From assembly GCA_964523735.1 (NCBI GenBank), contig CAZFYZ010000003.1:22932-86931 (forward strand): a DNA stretch of 64,000 nt. The letters run 5' to 3'. A program made the position numbers and the translations under genes. The notes under the pieces are model-generated. The model made no database searches and was not told where the DNA came from. It saw only the letters and a program-made list of their open reading frames with translations. Below are positions 52,179-62,450 of this stretch, one piece after another; the stretch's first letter is position 1, and each line of letters starts with the position of its first letter. Source of the DNA: CAZFYZ01 sp964523735 (GTDB lineage Bacteria > Armatimonadota > UBA5829).

Positions 52179-55100
52179 TCAGCGCCGGTATCTGTGACTC
52201 AATAGTCCACCCTGCCGACAGGAGCAGGAACGGCACTGGGGTCGTACTGAGTCTATACTACGCATTCTTGCCGTGTCAATAGTGCCGGTTGTGTAGTATT
52301 CCTCCACAAGAGGCACTATGTGATCTGCATACATCTTTCCCGATGCTCCGCAACTGTGGCAAAGCTTGCCCTGCACTGCAGCTCTTTGCGAGTTTATGGT
52401 AGCCGCAGGCGGTCTCTTGTAGGGAAGCAGACCGCGACGCCCGGAAGCGGGCCGTAGCTCATCGCATGACGAAAGTCCACCCATCCTGATCTTGCCTGCA
52501 GCACCAAGGGCGGCTTGCTGCGCGGACTCGTTGATCGTGTAGTCCATGAACTGGCGAACGCCGCGGCCGGCCGATCCTACACGAGCGTAGGCTTCCCCGA
52601 TCAGCTCATCATCCCGTGCCAGCGCCTCCAGAGTCGGGTTTCTGCTTACCAGAGTGGGTGTACCGGGTTCCAATGTTATTGATCGGGCGGTGGCTCTGGC
52701 GGGCCACGAGAGGCCCCGCCTGATGTACTCCATCGTAATGCCGGCACCCATCTTGTAGTCTGCCCACCAATCGCTTGCCGAGTACAGCCCGCTTGGATCC
52801 ACCCAGCTCATCGGATTCCCGCCCGCATACGCATACCAATTCACCCCATCCTGAATGGGGTCGATCTGGGTGAACCTGCCTGTCTCGGGGTCGTAGAACC
52901 TGACGCCGAGCTGGAGCAGGCCGAGTTCGGGGGCCATGTAGTGGGTGTAGTAGCCCAGCTCGCCGACATACTGGTAGGGGTTGTCGGTTGTCTGGAAATC
53001 GGGCCAGTCGGTCGTGTGGCTCAGCAACTCGCCCCAAGGACCGTAGATGTAGGCGTCACTGGTCACCTGGCAGCGGCTTACCACCAGCCTGGTCGATCCC
53101 AGTTCGTCGAAGACGTAGTACTTGGCTCCGTTGCACGTGGCGTCCCCCGGTTTGAACCGAGAGACCAGCGCCCCGCCCGGTTCTCTGACGTAGTAGACAG
53201 GATGCCCGGTCCCATCGTCCTCGACTAGCACAGCAGGGATTCCGGCTGTGGGGTCATAGACGTAGGTCCACTGCTTCGTCCCGTCGTTGAGACCTATCCG
53301 GTTGCCATCGCCGTCCCAGGTGTTGGTGAGGCTTCGAACGGCGCCTGACTTGTCGTGGTAGGTTGCCACGTTCAGCAGCCCTGTCTGCTTGTAGTTGTAC
53401 TGCGCCTCCCAGGTCGTTCCTGTAGAGTCTCTTACCTCCGTTAGATTCCCAGCGTCGTCATAGTCATAGCCTGGATGCTCTGCATTCCCGTGCCTACCCG
53501 GCCAGTAGACAAGCTGGTCGGCGTCGTTGTAAAACATGGGGTTCGGATCCGACGGAGGACTGAGGCGGTTGCCGACCCAGTCGTAGACGTAATCAGGACC
53601 AGCCGGTTGCTCCGGCACGACCCACGGTTGCGCACTGGTGAGGCGGTGATTGGCATCGTAGCCGAAAGACCACGGCCCCGCCTGATCCACTATCGTGAGC
53701 GGGTTGCCCGAGTTGTCCCTAGCAGAATAGCTCACTGAGCCGCGCAACAGAGTCGGATAGGCATCAGTCTCGAAACTCAGGATCGAAGTGAGCGGGTAAC
53801 GGGGGTCGTTTTCGCCGTAGCTGTAGTTAGTCCTGTTGGCAAATGAGTTCGGGGCGTTTACGATCAGAGGATTGCCAACTATGTCGTAGCTGTAGTTCGC
53901 GATAGTCGATAGGTAGGAGCCATCGAGAGCCTTGACATTCCTCAGCGAGCCGTCCTTGTAGTAATCGTAGTCAACTTGATACGCAGGTGTCCCGCTGCCA
54001 CTCCATATCTTGACGCTGGTTTCCTGATCGAGGTTGTTGTAGTCGTAATCAACGTAGTGCCCGGAGAGGAGCCCCGTAGGTGGATAGTACTTGTCGAGTC
54101 GCCCAAGGAAGTCGTAGTAGTACTCACTCCGTCTTGCCTCAGTCGTGGGATCGCTATACTCGATCATCTTCCAGCGGAGGTCGCTGTTGTCTTGATAGTC
54201 GTACTCGACTTTGCTCGCGAACTGGTACTGGCTCTGTTGATCAGGGTCAGGGATTGGTGTCTGGCGCGTGCCGGTGTAGTCGTAGTAGACCTTCTTCAGC
54301 CGGCTGTGATTGTCGTACCATAGGAGTGTGTAGTCGTCATTCCCGTCTTTCTCCCACAGCAGGCGATCGGCGATGTCGTAGCCCCATTCGGAGTCGCCGA
54401 CTGCTGTGCCGGGGTAATCGACTCGCGTAAGGCGGCCCAGAACGTCGCTGTAGTAGGTCGTTGTTCGAACGTCGTTTTCCCCGGGACCACATCTGGTGCG
54501 GACCTCCTCGCGATCGCCAAACGAGTCGTAATCCCACTCCGCCAGCCAATAGGGGGCAGGGCAAAGGAGGCCGTTGGTCACCTCGCCGGTCTGAGCGTCT
54601 ATCTGAACATAAGGCCACTCCCGGGCCTGCACGTCTGTCCAGACGCGTTTGGGGCGGTTCACATCATCATAGGCGTAGTATGTCCTGTTGCCGTTGGGAT
54701 CTCTGGTCCATAGCAGCCCGCAGCAGGAGTAGTAGTTCCTTGAGTATGTGTCCAAGTTGCTGTTGATCAGCTCGCCCGTCTCTGCGTTTATGCCGTAAGT
54801 GGGGTCGCCACCAGTGGTCTTGTAGATGGTAAGGATGGGCCTGCCTCGATCATCGTAACGGTACCAGACTTTGCGCCCGGCGCTCTCGCCGGTCTTGGTC
54901 GCGTCCTCTACGCAAAGCGGACGCCCTCCTTCGTCATAGTAGACGTAGGTGATGCTATCGACATAGGGCGCCTGATTGCCGTACTGCTGAATGATCTGCG
55001 TGGGCGACAGACGGATTCTACCTTGCCCACCGACCGACTCCGAATACTTGTAGGCAACGACGTGGTCTTTTGTGGAGTCGGTGTGGACCGTCCTCGTAGC

Positions 55101-57176
55101 CAGGTGACCGGCCAAGCCGTCGTTGACGTTTAGTCCGTAGTAGGTGAACTCAGCTACGGGATCAATCTCGCTGCTCCACTCGTAGGCGCTCGGGCCGTTG
55201 GCGCCGTAGGCAGCGCCGTCGGCTACCTTGACCGCATCAACTTTCCAGAGAGTACCCGGGGTGCCAGGCGTGCCGGACTCGCCGGGGTTGCGTTGATAGT
55301 AGGTCCAGTTGCCTCTCACGTCCTTGACGGTCTTCAGCCAATGTGTTTCGCACTGGTTGTACTGGTCGTACCAGTAGGTATACTCTTCCTTGGCCAGCAA
55401 AGTCTGATCGTCGGGCGTGCGCACTTCGACGGACAGAAGGGCCCTGCTGTCAGTTAGGTCGAGGGGCTCCGGTGGATTCGAGGGCTCCCGCACATCATAG
55501 TGAAGCTTGGTGATGGTGCCGTCTGGGTCGACGACCTGGGTCATTTGGCCGGTTCTGTCATCTATCGAGTACGTGGTACTGCGGGTCGCGGCCTCGCCGA
55601 TCTTCTCTGTCACTTGGTGGATGTAGGGAGTATCGTAGCAGAACGTGTATGTAGTCTCTCGATCCTCGGCATCGGTATCAGTGGCGTTAGGCCAGTTGTA
55701 GGGGATAGCCACCTGCTTCTTCTGGGTCACCTTGGTAACCGTGTTTGAGGTGAAGTCGGTGCCGTTGTAGTCATAGACTGTGCGGGACGCATTGAACGCC
55801 CCGTTCCCATCAGCGGGACGCTCAGTGACCATTATGAGCTGATGGTTGGTTGTTGGGTCAGTGTCGTAGTCGTAGTAGTAGCTCCTATTGGTCTTAACTA
55901 CCTTCCACAGCTTGCCGTTCCTCTCAGGATGCTCGATGTCCTCGGCATAATAGCTGTAGTTGGTCAGGGTGCTCTCATCAGGACATTCGCTTTGACCCAC
56001 CATGTGGCCCAAAACGACCGACTCTATCTCGCCTGCGCCGGGCTGACCTATAGGAACATATGTGACCTTGATGTACTTGCTGTCTGGGGCGGTCACTTTG
56101 GTGATGTTGAGTGGATAGTGGGCATTTCCATGCTCGTACTGCCATACGGCCAGGTTTGGCAGGGTAACCGTCTCCAGCGCGCCGGTATCCTGGTCATACG
56201 TGAATGAAGTCAGGTTGCCGGCCGCGTCCGTCACACTGGATGGGAAATGCTGGAAGCGCGGCACTTCCACGGGGACAGTGCCGGTGCCGGCGTCGGTGGT
56301 GACAGTCACGCTCGTCTTTTCCGAGTTGAGCGTCGCGCTGATGTGCCCGGTATTGGTGAATGTGCTGAAGGTCTGTCCGGCTGTAAGCGGCTGCACGCTC
56401 GACTTGCCGGCCTCGTCCCAATGGATGAGGTAGTAGGGGTTGCTCTCGCTGGCAGACTGACGGACTTCCCACTGTCCTGCTCTGCAGCCGTTGCCGGGGT
56501 TCGTTCCGCCGCCGGGAGCGCCGGGCCCCGCCGCGCTTCCCAACTGTGGAGTGACGGTCGGCTGCCGCAGACTGGGCATCGGTATGACTACCCCGTCTGA
56601 GCAAGAGGAGCAACAACTGCTGCCATCGGAACAGTCGCTGTCATCTTCTTCAGCAGAGGCGGGCAATACGTGGATTACAAACGTAAACCTCACTTCGTCG
56701 TCTGTTGCCGTTGACGGGCCATCAACGTCAGTCGCCGTGCAAGTCACCACGTGCGTTCCGGGGTCAGGCGTCACGGAGAACACGTGAGCAGTTGATATGT
56801 CTTGGCCTTCCTGTGCAATCTCGCCGTCGTAGTACCACACGAAGTAAGGAGCCATATGCTGGCCGTGCATCAGAGCATCCTCACCCATAAAGTCCGAGTC
56901 ATAGTCAATATCGATAGGCGGTACCAGGCACGAGCAAAAATCCCCTTCCGGAACGGCATGCTCAAGAAATGTCTGTGTGCAATCCACAAAATGCTCAGTA
57001 GGCGGATCCACGTCACGATACATGAGTCTCATAACGATTTCGGATAGAGGATCAGATGGATACAGCGGCTCCCGCACGTAGTAAGCCGACGCGGTGCCGC
57101 AGATCATCAGGGTCGACGCGATAGTGAACGCGAGTACGATCATGAGGCGAAGGCAAGTGCGATACACATTCTTCAT
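52179..57176 (-). CDS. Secreted RHS-repeat polymorphic toxin with C-terminal HNH nuclease
   Basis: The 1665-residue protein has a Sec signal peptide (MKNVYRTCLRLMIVLAF, ending near ASA), a PKD/Ig-like N-terminal domain and a long YD/RHS-repeat core. The core ends in YYTHYMAPELGLLQLGVRFY, DPETGRFTQIDP and the DPSGL cleavage-type motif at 1460-1464. The last 201 residues form the variable tip, with an HNH/zinc-knuckle nuclease: C1606/C1609, D1618-H1619 in ADHIVPL, C1648/C1651. RHS shells encapsulate and deliver such tips. A plain Sec signal rather than T6SS domains is unusual. It is third in the operon, before the immunity gene. Confidence 0.88.
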   Translation of the reverse strand: MKNVYRTCLRLMIVLAFTIASTLMICGTASAYYVREPLYPSDPLSEIVMRLMYRDVDPPTEHFVDCTQTFLEHAVPEGDFCSCLVPPIDIDYDSDFMGEDALMHGQHMAPYFVWYYDGEIAQEGQDISTAHVFSVTPDPGTHVVTCTATDVDGPSTATDDEVRFTFVIHVLPASAEEDDSDCSDGSSCCSSCSDGVVIPMPSLRQPTVTPQLGSAAGPGAPGGGTNPGNGCRAGQWEVRQSASESNPYYLIHWDEAGKSSVQPLTAGQTFSTFTNTGHISATLNSEKTSVTVTTDAGTGTVPVEVPRFQHFPSSVTDAAGNLTSFTYDQDTGALETVTLPNLAVWQYEHGNAHYPLNITKVTAPDSKYIKVTYVPIGQPGAGEIESVVLGHMVGQSECPDESTLTNYSYYAEDIEHPERNGKLWKVVKTNRSYYYDYDTDPTTNHQLIMVTERPADGNGAFNASRTVYDYNGTDFTSNTVTKVTQKKQVAIPYNWPNATDTDAEDRETTYTFCYDTPYIHQVTEKIGEAATRSTTYSIDDRTGQMTQVVDPDGTITKLHYDVREPSNPPEPLDLTDSRALLSVEVRTPDDQTLLAKEEYTYWYDQYNQCETHWLKTVKDVRGNWTYYQRNPGESGTPGTPGTLWKVDAVKVADGAAYGANGPSAYEWSSEIDPVAEFTYYGLNVNDGLAGHLATRTVHTDSTKDHVVAYKYSESVGGQGRIRLSPTQIIQQYGNQAPYVDSITYVYYDEGGRPLCVEDATKTGESAGRKVWYRYDDRGRPILTIYKTTGGDPTYGINAETGELINSNLDTYSRNYYSCCGLLWTRDPNGNRTYYAYDDVNRPKRVWTDVQAREWPYVQIDAQTGEVTNGLLCPAPYWLAEWDYDSFGDREEVRTRCGPGENDVRTTTYYSDVLGRLTRVDYPGTAVGDSEWGYDIADRLLWEKDGNDDYTLLWYDNHSRLKKVYYDYTGTRQTPIPDPDQQSQYQFASKVEYDYQDNSDLRWKMIEYSDPTTEARRSEYYYDFLGRLDKYYPPTGLLSGHYVDYDYNNLDQETSVKIWSGSGTPAYQVDYDYYKDGSLRNVKALDGSYLSTIANYSYDIVGNPLIVNAPNSFANRTNYSYGENDPRYPLTSILSFETDAYPTLLRGSVSYSARDNSGNPLTIVDQAGPWSFGYDANHRLTSAQPWVVPEQPAGPDYVYDWVGNRLSPPSDPNPMFYNDADQLVYWPGRHGNAEHPGYDYDDAGNLTEVRDSTGTTWEAQYNYKQTGLLNVATYHDKSGAVRSLTNTWDGDGNRIGLNDGTKQWTYVYDPTAGIPAVLVEDDGTGHPVYYVREPGGALVSRFKPGDATCNGAKYYVFDELGSTRLVVSRCQVTSDAYIYGPWGELLSHTTDWPDFQTTDNPYQYVGELGYYTHYMAPELGLLQLGVRFYDPETGRFTQIDPIQDGVNWYAYAGGNPMSWVDPSGLYSASDWWADYKMGAGITMEYIRRGLSWPARATARSITLEPGTPTLVSRNPTLEALARDDELIGEAYARVGSAGRGVRQFMDYTINESAQQAALGAAGKIRMGGLSSCDELRPASGRRGLLPYKRPPAATINSQRAAVQGKLCHSCGASGKMYADHIVPLVEEYYTTGTIDTARMRSIDSVRPQCRSCSCRQGGLLSHRYRR

Positions 57177-57221
57177 TCTGGTAAGCTCTCCCTTTCCGCA
57201 ATGGCTGACGTTGCGGCAGCC

Positions 57222-60167
57222 CTAGTGCACCACCGGCGTTGCGAATACCTTGACGTTGATGTTGGTCTTCTTGCCACCAAACCACTCCTTGGGGTCGACC
57301 CAGGTAGTCAGGCTGGGGCTAACCGCATTGAACAGCAGAATGTCAGCCGAGGCGTCGCTCGTCACTGCCGCATGGCTGAACCACAGCCGGTCGTAGCGTG
57401 GGGCTCCGTAGACTCCGAAGACTCCCTGAGCGCCATCAGCGACAGTCCAGTTCAGACTGCTGACGTCGAACGTGATCTTCCAGATCTTGTTCCGCTGCCC
57501 GTCGGCGGCTTCATAATCGTAGGTATTCGGCTCGACTCCATAGTGATCGGCTTCAGCAACGATGCTTGTCCCCGTCGGCGCGGAGATTGCGTTGCTGCCG
57601 GTCTGGAGGGTACCGGTGACAATATCATCAAACGAGCCACCTATGCTCCCACCATACAGCGTTATTGAAGAGAAATGATCTCCAAGGGCATATAAGGGCC
57701 AGACAGGCACGTCCGGCACCACCCACACGATGATCTTGTCGACCCGCCAAGCCGGGCCGGGCCAGGAAGCAAAGCTGAAAGTGTCCCCGCACGCCCCGAT
57801 CGGCGAAGGATTTGCCCACCTGAAGTTGGTGCGGGCCTGCCCGGAACCATTGATGTTCTGAGTTGGGAGGCCTTCGTCAACCAGTGGCTCATGTGCATAG
57901 TCGAGGTAGTACTCGTCCGCGCCCATGTCCACTTTGGTGTTGGCCGTGCCCTCATCCGGCACATCAACTTGCCTCGGCTCGCCATCGATGTCTAACCAAC
58001 CGGACGTTACCTTGGTATCGTCTCCGACGTCTATGCAGGGGGAGTCGGCCGCCAGATGGTAGTTGCCGTTCTGGCTATCAAGAAACGCAGGATCGGATGA
58101 GATGTCACCTGTCCCGGCAGAGATGCCATAGTAGTTGCCGCTCGGGTTGCCGTATACATCGTTGTTGTACAGAGTAGGGAAGTAGGTACCAGTAGCGTAG
58201 ATGCCGTAACCCGCGTTTGAGGCGATGATGTTGTTGGCAATGGTCCCGGTCCTGTTGCTGAGGTAGACAGTACCGTGATCACCACCCAGATTGTTGGACA
58301 CCGTGTTGTTGACAAACGACATCGGCTGCGGCAACCAATAGGAGGCATGCAGAGCAGAACCATAGTCGGCTGAGTTGCCAACCAAAACATTGTTGGATAT
58401 CGGGACCGAGCCGCTTGTGATGCGGATCCCGCCACCCCCGCAAGAGGAGCCAGAACCTGTGCACGTGTTGTTCGCGATGACGTTGCGCGAAACAGTGGGA
58501 GAGAGCGACGACACCGAGCCGATGCAGTAGACTCCTCCGCCAGCAGATGAGGCAGTGTTTGTGTCGATTAGGTTGCTCTCCAGAACCGTGGAGTTCGAGC
58601 AGTAGACACCGCCTCCGTATGCTGCGCTGTTTCCAGTAACTCGATTATTCGCTATGACGGCTGATGCTGAGCAGTAGATGCCGCCACCATTCGTCGCGGT
58701 CCCATTGGTTATGGTGAAGCCGTCGACGCAGTTCGTGAGGTAGCCCCGGGACAGCGAAACAACCGATCCGTTCGTCGAAGGCGAGATGATCGTCTCGTTG
58801 CCAAGCCAGTCCCGCTGCCCCAACAAGGTCTCACTGCCGGAGAAGCCACCGTAGAGATAAGCATACGATGCGATGGACACATGCTCATCGTATGTCCCCT
58901 CCTTGGCCCAGACAGCCCCACCCCAGGGAGAGGCCAGATCGACGGCGGCCTGAATGGTCTGTTTGGCTTCGGTCCAGGAGACTCCATCGTTGTCATCGTC
59001 GCCATATGCGCCGTCCACCATCACAGTCACAGGCGGAAGACCATCGTAGATGGGTGGTGTGGCGGGAAACACAGCGTCCGCACCTATGTTGCAGGCACCG
59101 CCCGTGATCGTCTCTCCATCGATATCGGTGTAGTTCGTGTTGACTCCCGCCTGCCAACAAGGTGAATCGGCCTGTATGTGCAGCTCGCCATAGGCCAATC
59201 CGCCCAGTTTGGGATCGACATTGATATCGGTGCTGTGGCTCGTGACGAATGTTGAGTAGTCGTAAGTGCTGTTGCCGTAAACGCAGTTGTACTGCAGATT
59301 GACCGCAAAACTGAAGAACTGATCCATCCCCTTGGTATTGAAGGCCACGATGTTGCACGATATCGTCGGGGAACCAACCCAAATAAGACCGGTGACATTC
59401 CCAGCAATGGAGTTGTTGGATACAACTGGAGACCCGGAGGTGGCAGTGATACCTGCGTTATTGCCTGAGATGAAGTTGCCATCTAGTGTCACGCTAGCTT
59501 GACTGGACACGCCGTTACTGCCGTTGCCGCGGATGATATTCTTGGAGACGGTTGCAGTGCAGTACGTGCCGCATGACACGCCACCCGCGTTGTCTCGAAT
59601 CAGGTTGTACTGCACTACCGGACTGCCATTGGAGCCGTATACGCCGTATGTCGTGTTTGACTCGATGCGGTTGTGCATTATCAGAGGAGAGCCGTCGGGG
59701 CAGTATACACCATAGCTTCCGTTTCTGATTGTGAACCCGTCGATCACTGTCGCCGACGTTGCGCCAGTGGGAATCGTCACCACATTGCCGCTTGCGCTTC
59801 CGTCAATCACAGTATCATTGGGCCATTGGTCTGCGCTGAACGGAGGATGCTCGCCACGGCTGGGCAGCGTGCTATCTCCGTAGGCAAGACCACCATACAA
59901 AGCTACTCCTTCCTTCAGCGTTATCCGCTCGAGATAAACGCCGCTGAAGCTACCGGTGCCGTCTTTGCCTCTGACCCAGATCTCATCACCACTGACCGCG
60001 GCGGTAATTGCCGCTGCTATCGTCAGCTTCGCCAAAGCCCAACTCGAGCCGTCATTGCTGTCGCTTCCGCCGCCGCCGTCCACAAGTATTGCGGCCGATA
60101 TCGCCGGTTGCGCCTGCAACACCACTGCAAGACCCACTATAAGCAAGACGATGATTGGTCGCTTCAT
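57222..60167 (-). CDS. Secreted right-handed beta-helix protein
   Basis: The 981-residue protein has a signal peptide (to about residue 25) and two parallel beta-helix domains, each led by a DUF1565-like start (ILVDGGGGSDSNDGSSW; VMVDGAYGDDDNDGVSW). PbH1 rungs follow, such as IMHNRIESNTTYGVYG and NNRVTGNSAAYGGGVYC, and the second ends in an ADEYYLD motif. A beta-sandwich occupies the last 200 residues. Such proteins bind or cut polysaccharides or act as adhesins; no lyase residues are certain. It lies 45 bp before the RHS gene in the same direction, AGAGGG upstream. Confidence 0.82.
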   Translation of the reverse strand: MKRPIIVLLIVGLAVVLQAQPAISAAILVDGGGGSDSNDGSSWALAKLTIAAAITAAVSGDEIWVRGKDGTGSFSGVYLERITLKEGVALYGGLAYGDSTLPSRGEHPPFSADQWPNDTVIDGSASGNVVTIPTGATSATVIDGFTIRNGSYGVYCPDGSPLIMHNRIESNTTYGVYGSNGSPVVQYNLIRDNAGGVSCGTYCTATVSKNIIRGNGSNGVSSQASVTLDGNFISGNNAGITATSGSPVVSNNSIAGNVTGLIWVGSPTISCNIVAFNTKGMDQFFSFAVNLQYNCVYGNSTYDYSTFVTSHSTDINVDPKLGGLAYGELHIQADSPCWQAGVNTNYTDIDGETITGGACNIGADAVFPATPPIYDGLPPVTVMVDGAYGDDDNDGVSWTEAKQTIQAAVDLASPWGGAVWAKEGTYDEHVSIASYAYLYGGFSGSETLLGQRDWLGNETIISPSTNGSVVSLSRGYLTNCVDGFTITNGTATNGGGIYCSASAVIANNRVTGNSAAYGGGVYCSNSTVLESNLIDTNTASSAGGGVYCIGSVSSLSPTVSRNVIANNTCTGSGSSCGGGGIRITSGSVPISNNVLVGNSADYGSALHASYWLPQPMSFVNNTVSNNLGGDHGTVYLSNRTGTIANNIIASNAGYGIYATGTYFPTLYNNDVYGNPSGNYYGISAGTGDISSDPAFLDSQNGNYHLAADSPCIDVGDDTKVTSGWLDIDGEPRQVDVPDEGTANTKVDMGADEYYLDYAHEPLVDEGLPTQNINGSGQARTNFRWANPSPIGACGDTFSFASWPGPAWRVDKIIVWVVPDVPVWPLYALGDHFSSITLYGGSIGGSFDDIVTGTLQTGSNAISAPTGTSIVAEADHYGVEPNTYDYEAADGQRNKIWKITFDVSSLNWTVADGAQGVFGVYGAPRYDRLWFSHAAVTSDASADILLFNAVSPSLTTWVDPKEWFGGKKTNINVKVFATPVVH

Positions 60168-60171
60168 TGGG

Positions 60172-61014
60172 CTACCCTCTCTCCTCGACGGTAATGACTG
60201 TCACTGGCCACGGACGTAGACCTAGAGCGCAAATGAGAAACTCTGATCCGGCGCTGCCCGAAGATGCACGACGAACGCTTTCACCGGTCGTTGACCACGT
60301 CCAGTCTGCCGGCTGCTCGGTATCCGGCTGACTATCTCTGGCGGAGGATCGGACAACCGAGGCTTCGACCACAAAATCCAGCGCAATGTGACCCGTAGCT
60401 CGTTCGTCAGTGCTGGCAACAATGATATCGAACGTGTCACCGCGATCGACGGCAAGCGTCCTACCTAACCCAAGCTCTGGTGTGTCGCCGCATCTTCCAC
60501 CTTTCTCGGCCCCTCGCCCCGCGAACCCGTTCATCACGTTGCTTGCCACGGCATTGCCCTTGCAGAGCACCTTCACTTCAGCCGGAAGTCCAAAGACCGA
60601 ACGGTCATCCAGACCGATGCTCAGGTCCAGCCTCCCGGTCGCTGGAGACGTCCATCTCAGAGCAACCTTGTTCCCCAGTAACCCTGGGTGCAGACAGATC
60701 TGACCAGGCTCCCACACAATCCCGAAAGCCTCGATAGGCCTGTCCGTGACATTTACCGTAACGTTGCCGCCAAGGTCCGGGTCGTTCTCTGCACACCACC
60801 CAACAATGCCTTCAGTGGGCTCGAATGTGCCGTCGTAGGCAGTGAACTTGCCTTCCTTGTCCAAGTAGCCGTATGTCCATGGACCGTTGGGGTTCTTTTC
60901 GAGGGAGAAGTCTCTACTACAGTCCCAGAGGGTCTGGGACCGGACTGGAGTTGTCGCGACAGTCAATACCACCGCAACAGAGGCGACAAATAGCAGTACC
61001 GCCGAACGCCGCAT
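60172..61014 (-). CDS. Small exported protein of unknown function, first gene of the RHS operon
   Basis: The 280-residue protein has a signal peptide (ending near VRS) and a beta-rich domain beginning TLWDCSRDFSLEKNPNGPW. A middle stretch (VALRWTSPATGRLDLSIGLDD; AVDRGDTFDIIVAST) resembles carbohydrate-binding jelly-roll proteins found alone in Planctomycetota and allies. AAGGAG precedes the ATG at 61014; the frame runs to 61035. It ends 4 bp before the beta-helix gene, so the two are co-transcribed. Confidence 0.75.
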   Translation of the reverse strand: MRRSAVLLFVASVAVVLTVATTPVRSQTLWDCSRDFSLEKNPNGPWTYGYLDKEGKFTAYDGTFEPTEGIVGWCAENDPDLGGNVTVNVTDRPIEAFGIVWEPGQICLHPGLLGNKVALRWTSPATGRLDLSIGLDDRSVFGLPAEVKVLCKGNAVASNVMNGFAGRGAEKGGRCGDTPELGLGRTLAVDRGDTFDIIVASTDERATGHIALDFVVEASVVRSSARDSQPDTEQPADWTWSTTGESVRRASSGSAGSEFLICALGLRPWPVTVITVEERG

Positions 61015-61068
61015 GTTACTATCTCCTTCAAACACTGTAGTGGTTGGTGCAGTAATGGTAGAGCTAGT

Positions 61069-61260
61069 ACGGCGTCATGCTAGCACGCTATTACAGGCAA
61101 GGCAATGTCCAGTGTAAGATAAGTTGATGATTGCCGGTCTCGTGTCCGCTGTTCACTTGTCATCCAGAAGAATGTAACCTTGCACGTCTGGACAGTGCGT
61201 GATCCACAAGTCTCACTATCAACATTGACTTTGCAGTATCGGATAGCTGGATGGCTTAAG
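61069..61260. repeat. Diverged direct repeat, copy A
   Basis: About 190 bp beginning CATGCTAGCACGCTATTACA resemble 62451-62640 at roughly three bases in four. On the minus strand both read HCPDV/HCPEV..LLDDK/PLDDK..ACNSVLA, with stops in this copy. It may be a duplicated gene start that has decayed, lying upstream of the exported-protein gene. Confidence 0.65.
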
Positions 61261-61488
61261 GCGCGATCGCGACGGTATCACTGCATCGCCCTGCACATTC
61301 TGGGACATGTAAAGTCCTTTTGAACAAGGCATAGGACGAAGTGTATCCCGGAGATCGCTCTACTGAGCGGGAGACGGGCTAGATCGAATGCCGCGATCCA
61401 GGCCGTTGTGCTCCGTCCTTCAAGAACAGGTTCCGTTGATGCTTGGCCACTGGGGGAGTCTGCCGGCCCTTGGTTGGTAGCGAGATCG

Positions 61489-61670
61489 CTAGGGGTATGG
61501 ATCGCCCGCGAGCGCCTGCTCCTCTATGGCGTCGATGACCTCGTCGCTTGTGGCGGGCCCATGCGGAGTGAGTTTGGAGTCCGGGTTCTGTATCCGGTAC
61601 TGCTTCTTGTCCCGGAGGTAGCCTGCGCCTGTCTCGGATGAATGGAGCCTGCGGAATGGAGTTCCCTAAA
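61489..61670 (-). pseudogene. C-terminal fragment of an unknown protein
   Basis: A minus-strand frame ending at TAG 61491-61489 encodes GYLRDKKQYRIQNPDSKL and TSDEVIDAIEEQALAGDPYP. Its composition looks like real protein, but an in-frame stop lies about 60 codons upstream and no start codon follows it. It lies in an 830-bp stretch (61036-61872) with no other convincing gene. Confidence 0.3.
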
Positions 61671-61872
61671 CACGCCCGCCGGTCCGAGGAGCCAAACCTC
61701 GCGAACAGCAGCCACTATCGCCGGAGCCGAACCATCGACCCGTCGCAGACGAGATGGTTTCGGGATTTCCAGGTTGGGAACCCGCGCGGTTCCGCTGCTT
61801 CACGTACCGTGCCCCAACCCTCAAATCCCGAAAGACCGCAACACCCGAACGTTGCGAGCCACGACAGACGGG

Positions 61873-62049
61873 TCAGCCACGACTTCGAGGCCAGTACCGA
61901 AGTCCGACGTACAGTCCGACTATCAGCACCGCCCCCGATCTCACAGCCCGACTGATTCGGCTCAGGTTACCCGCGTTCTGGTAGAGATACACGAACAGAC
62001 ACGCACATATGATAACGCACAGCACCAGCCGTGCGACGTTCCGCATCAT
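61873..62049 (-). CDS. Small membrane protein
   Basis: The 58-residue protein has two hydrophobic helices (VARLVLCVIICACLFVYLY and GAVLIVGLYVGLRYW). GGAG lies 5 nt before the ATG at 62049. It starts 24 bp after the neighbouring 123-aa gene in the same direction, so the two form a pair. Function is unknown. Confidence 0.55.
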   Translation of the reverse strand: MMRNVARLVLCVIICACLFVYLYQNAGNLSRISRAVRSGAVLIVGLYVGLRYWPRSRG

Positions 62050-62073
62050 AGGTCTCCATTCAGCCACAGGGGA

Positions 62074-62445
62074 TCACTCGCTGTGTATCGCTCCATCCGG
62101 CGACAGGGCGAATGCCCTGCACGGCCTGGCTGCTGCATCGCGATAGACGAGAACCCGCCAGCCCGTAGCCATCTTGATGAGCTCAACTCGAACGAGGCCC
62201 CTATCTCTCACTTTGAGAACAGCAGAGTTCGTGCTGCTGCGAACAGCTTGCCCTCCTTCGAGCTTGATCGCCGTCAGATCCAACCGGCTGCACTCCACAA
62301 GCTGATCAACGAGCTGTACATAGACTTCATGCACGAGTTTCTCGCGATACCGCTCCTCCGCCGTGGCGCGAGTGAAGATGACCCATGCCGCAGCAATGAC
62401 GACAGCAGCAGCAATGGCAAGCCAAGCAGGTGAAGAGACTCTCAC
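62074..62445 (-). CDS. Membrane-anchored protein of unknown function
   Basis: The 123-residue protein has one N-terminal membrane segment (LAIAAAVVIAAAWVIF), then a helix with charged residues (EERYREKLVHEVYVQLVDQL) and a small beta-rich end (VRVELIKMATGWRVLVY). The GTG start at 62445 has no clear ribosome site. It lies directly downstream of repeat copy B. No family is recognised. Confidence 0.55.
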   Translation of the reverse strand: MRVSSPAWLAIAAAVVIAAAWVIFTRATAEERYREKLVHEVYVQLVDQLVECSRLDLTAIKLEGGQAVRSSTNSAVLKVRDRGLVRVELIKMATGWRVLVYRDAAARPCRAFALSPDGAIHSE

Positions 62446-62450
62446 CGTGG

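Noticed and set aside
34103..52300. att-site duplication of the tRNA-Leu 3' end
   Set aside because: I found no second copy of the CGTCCCCACCA end in the following 18 kb by reading, and no integrase gene, so island borders stay undefined.
61642..62433. 263-codon plus-strand frame
   Set aside because: The product is low-complexity and antisense to two small membrane-protein genes with better composition.
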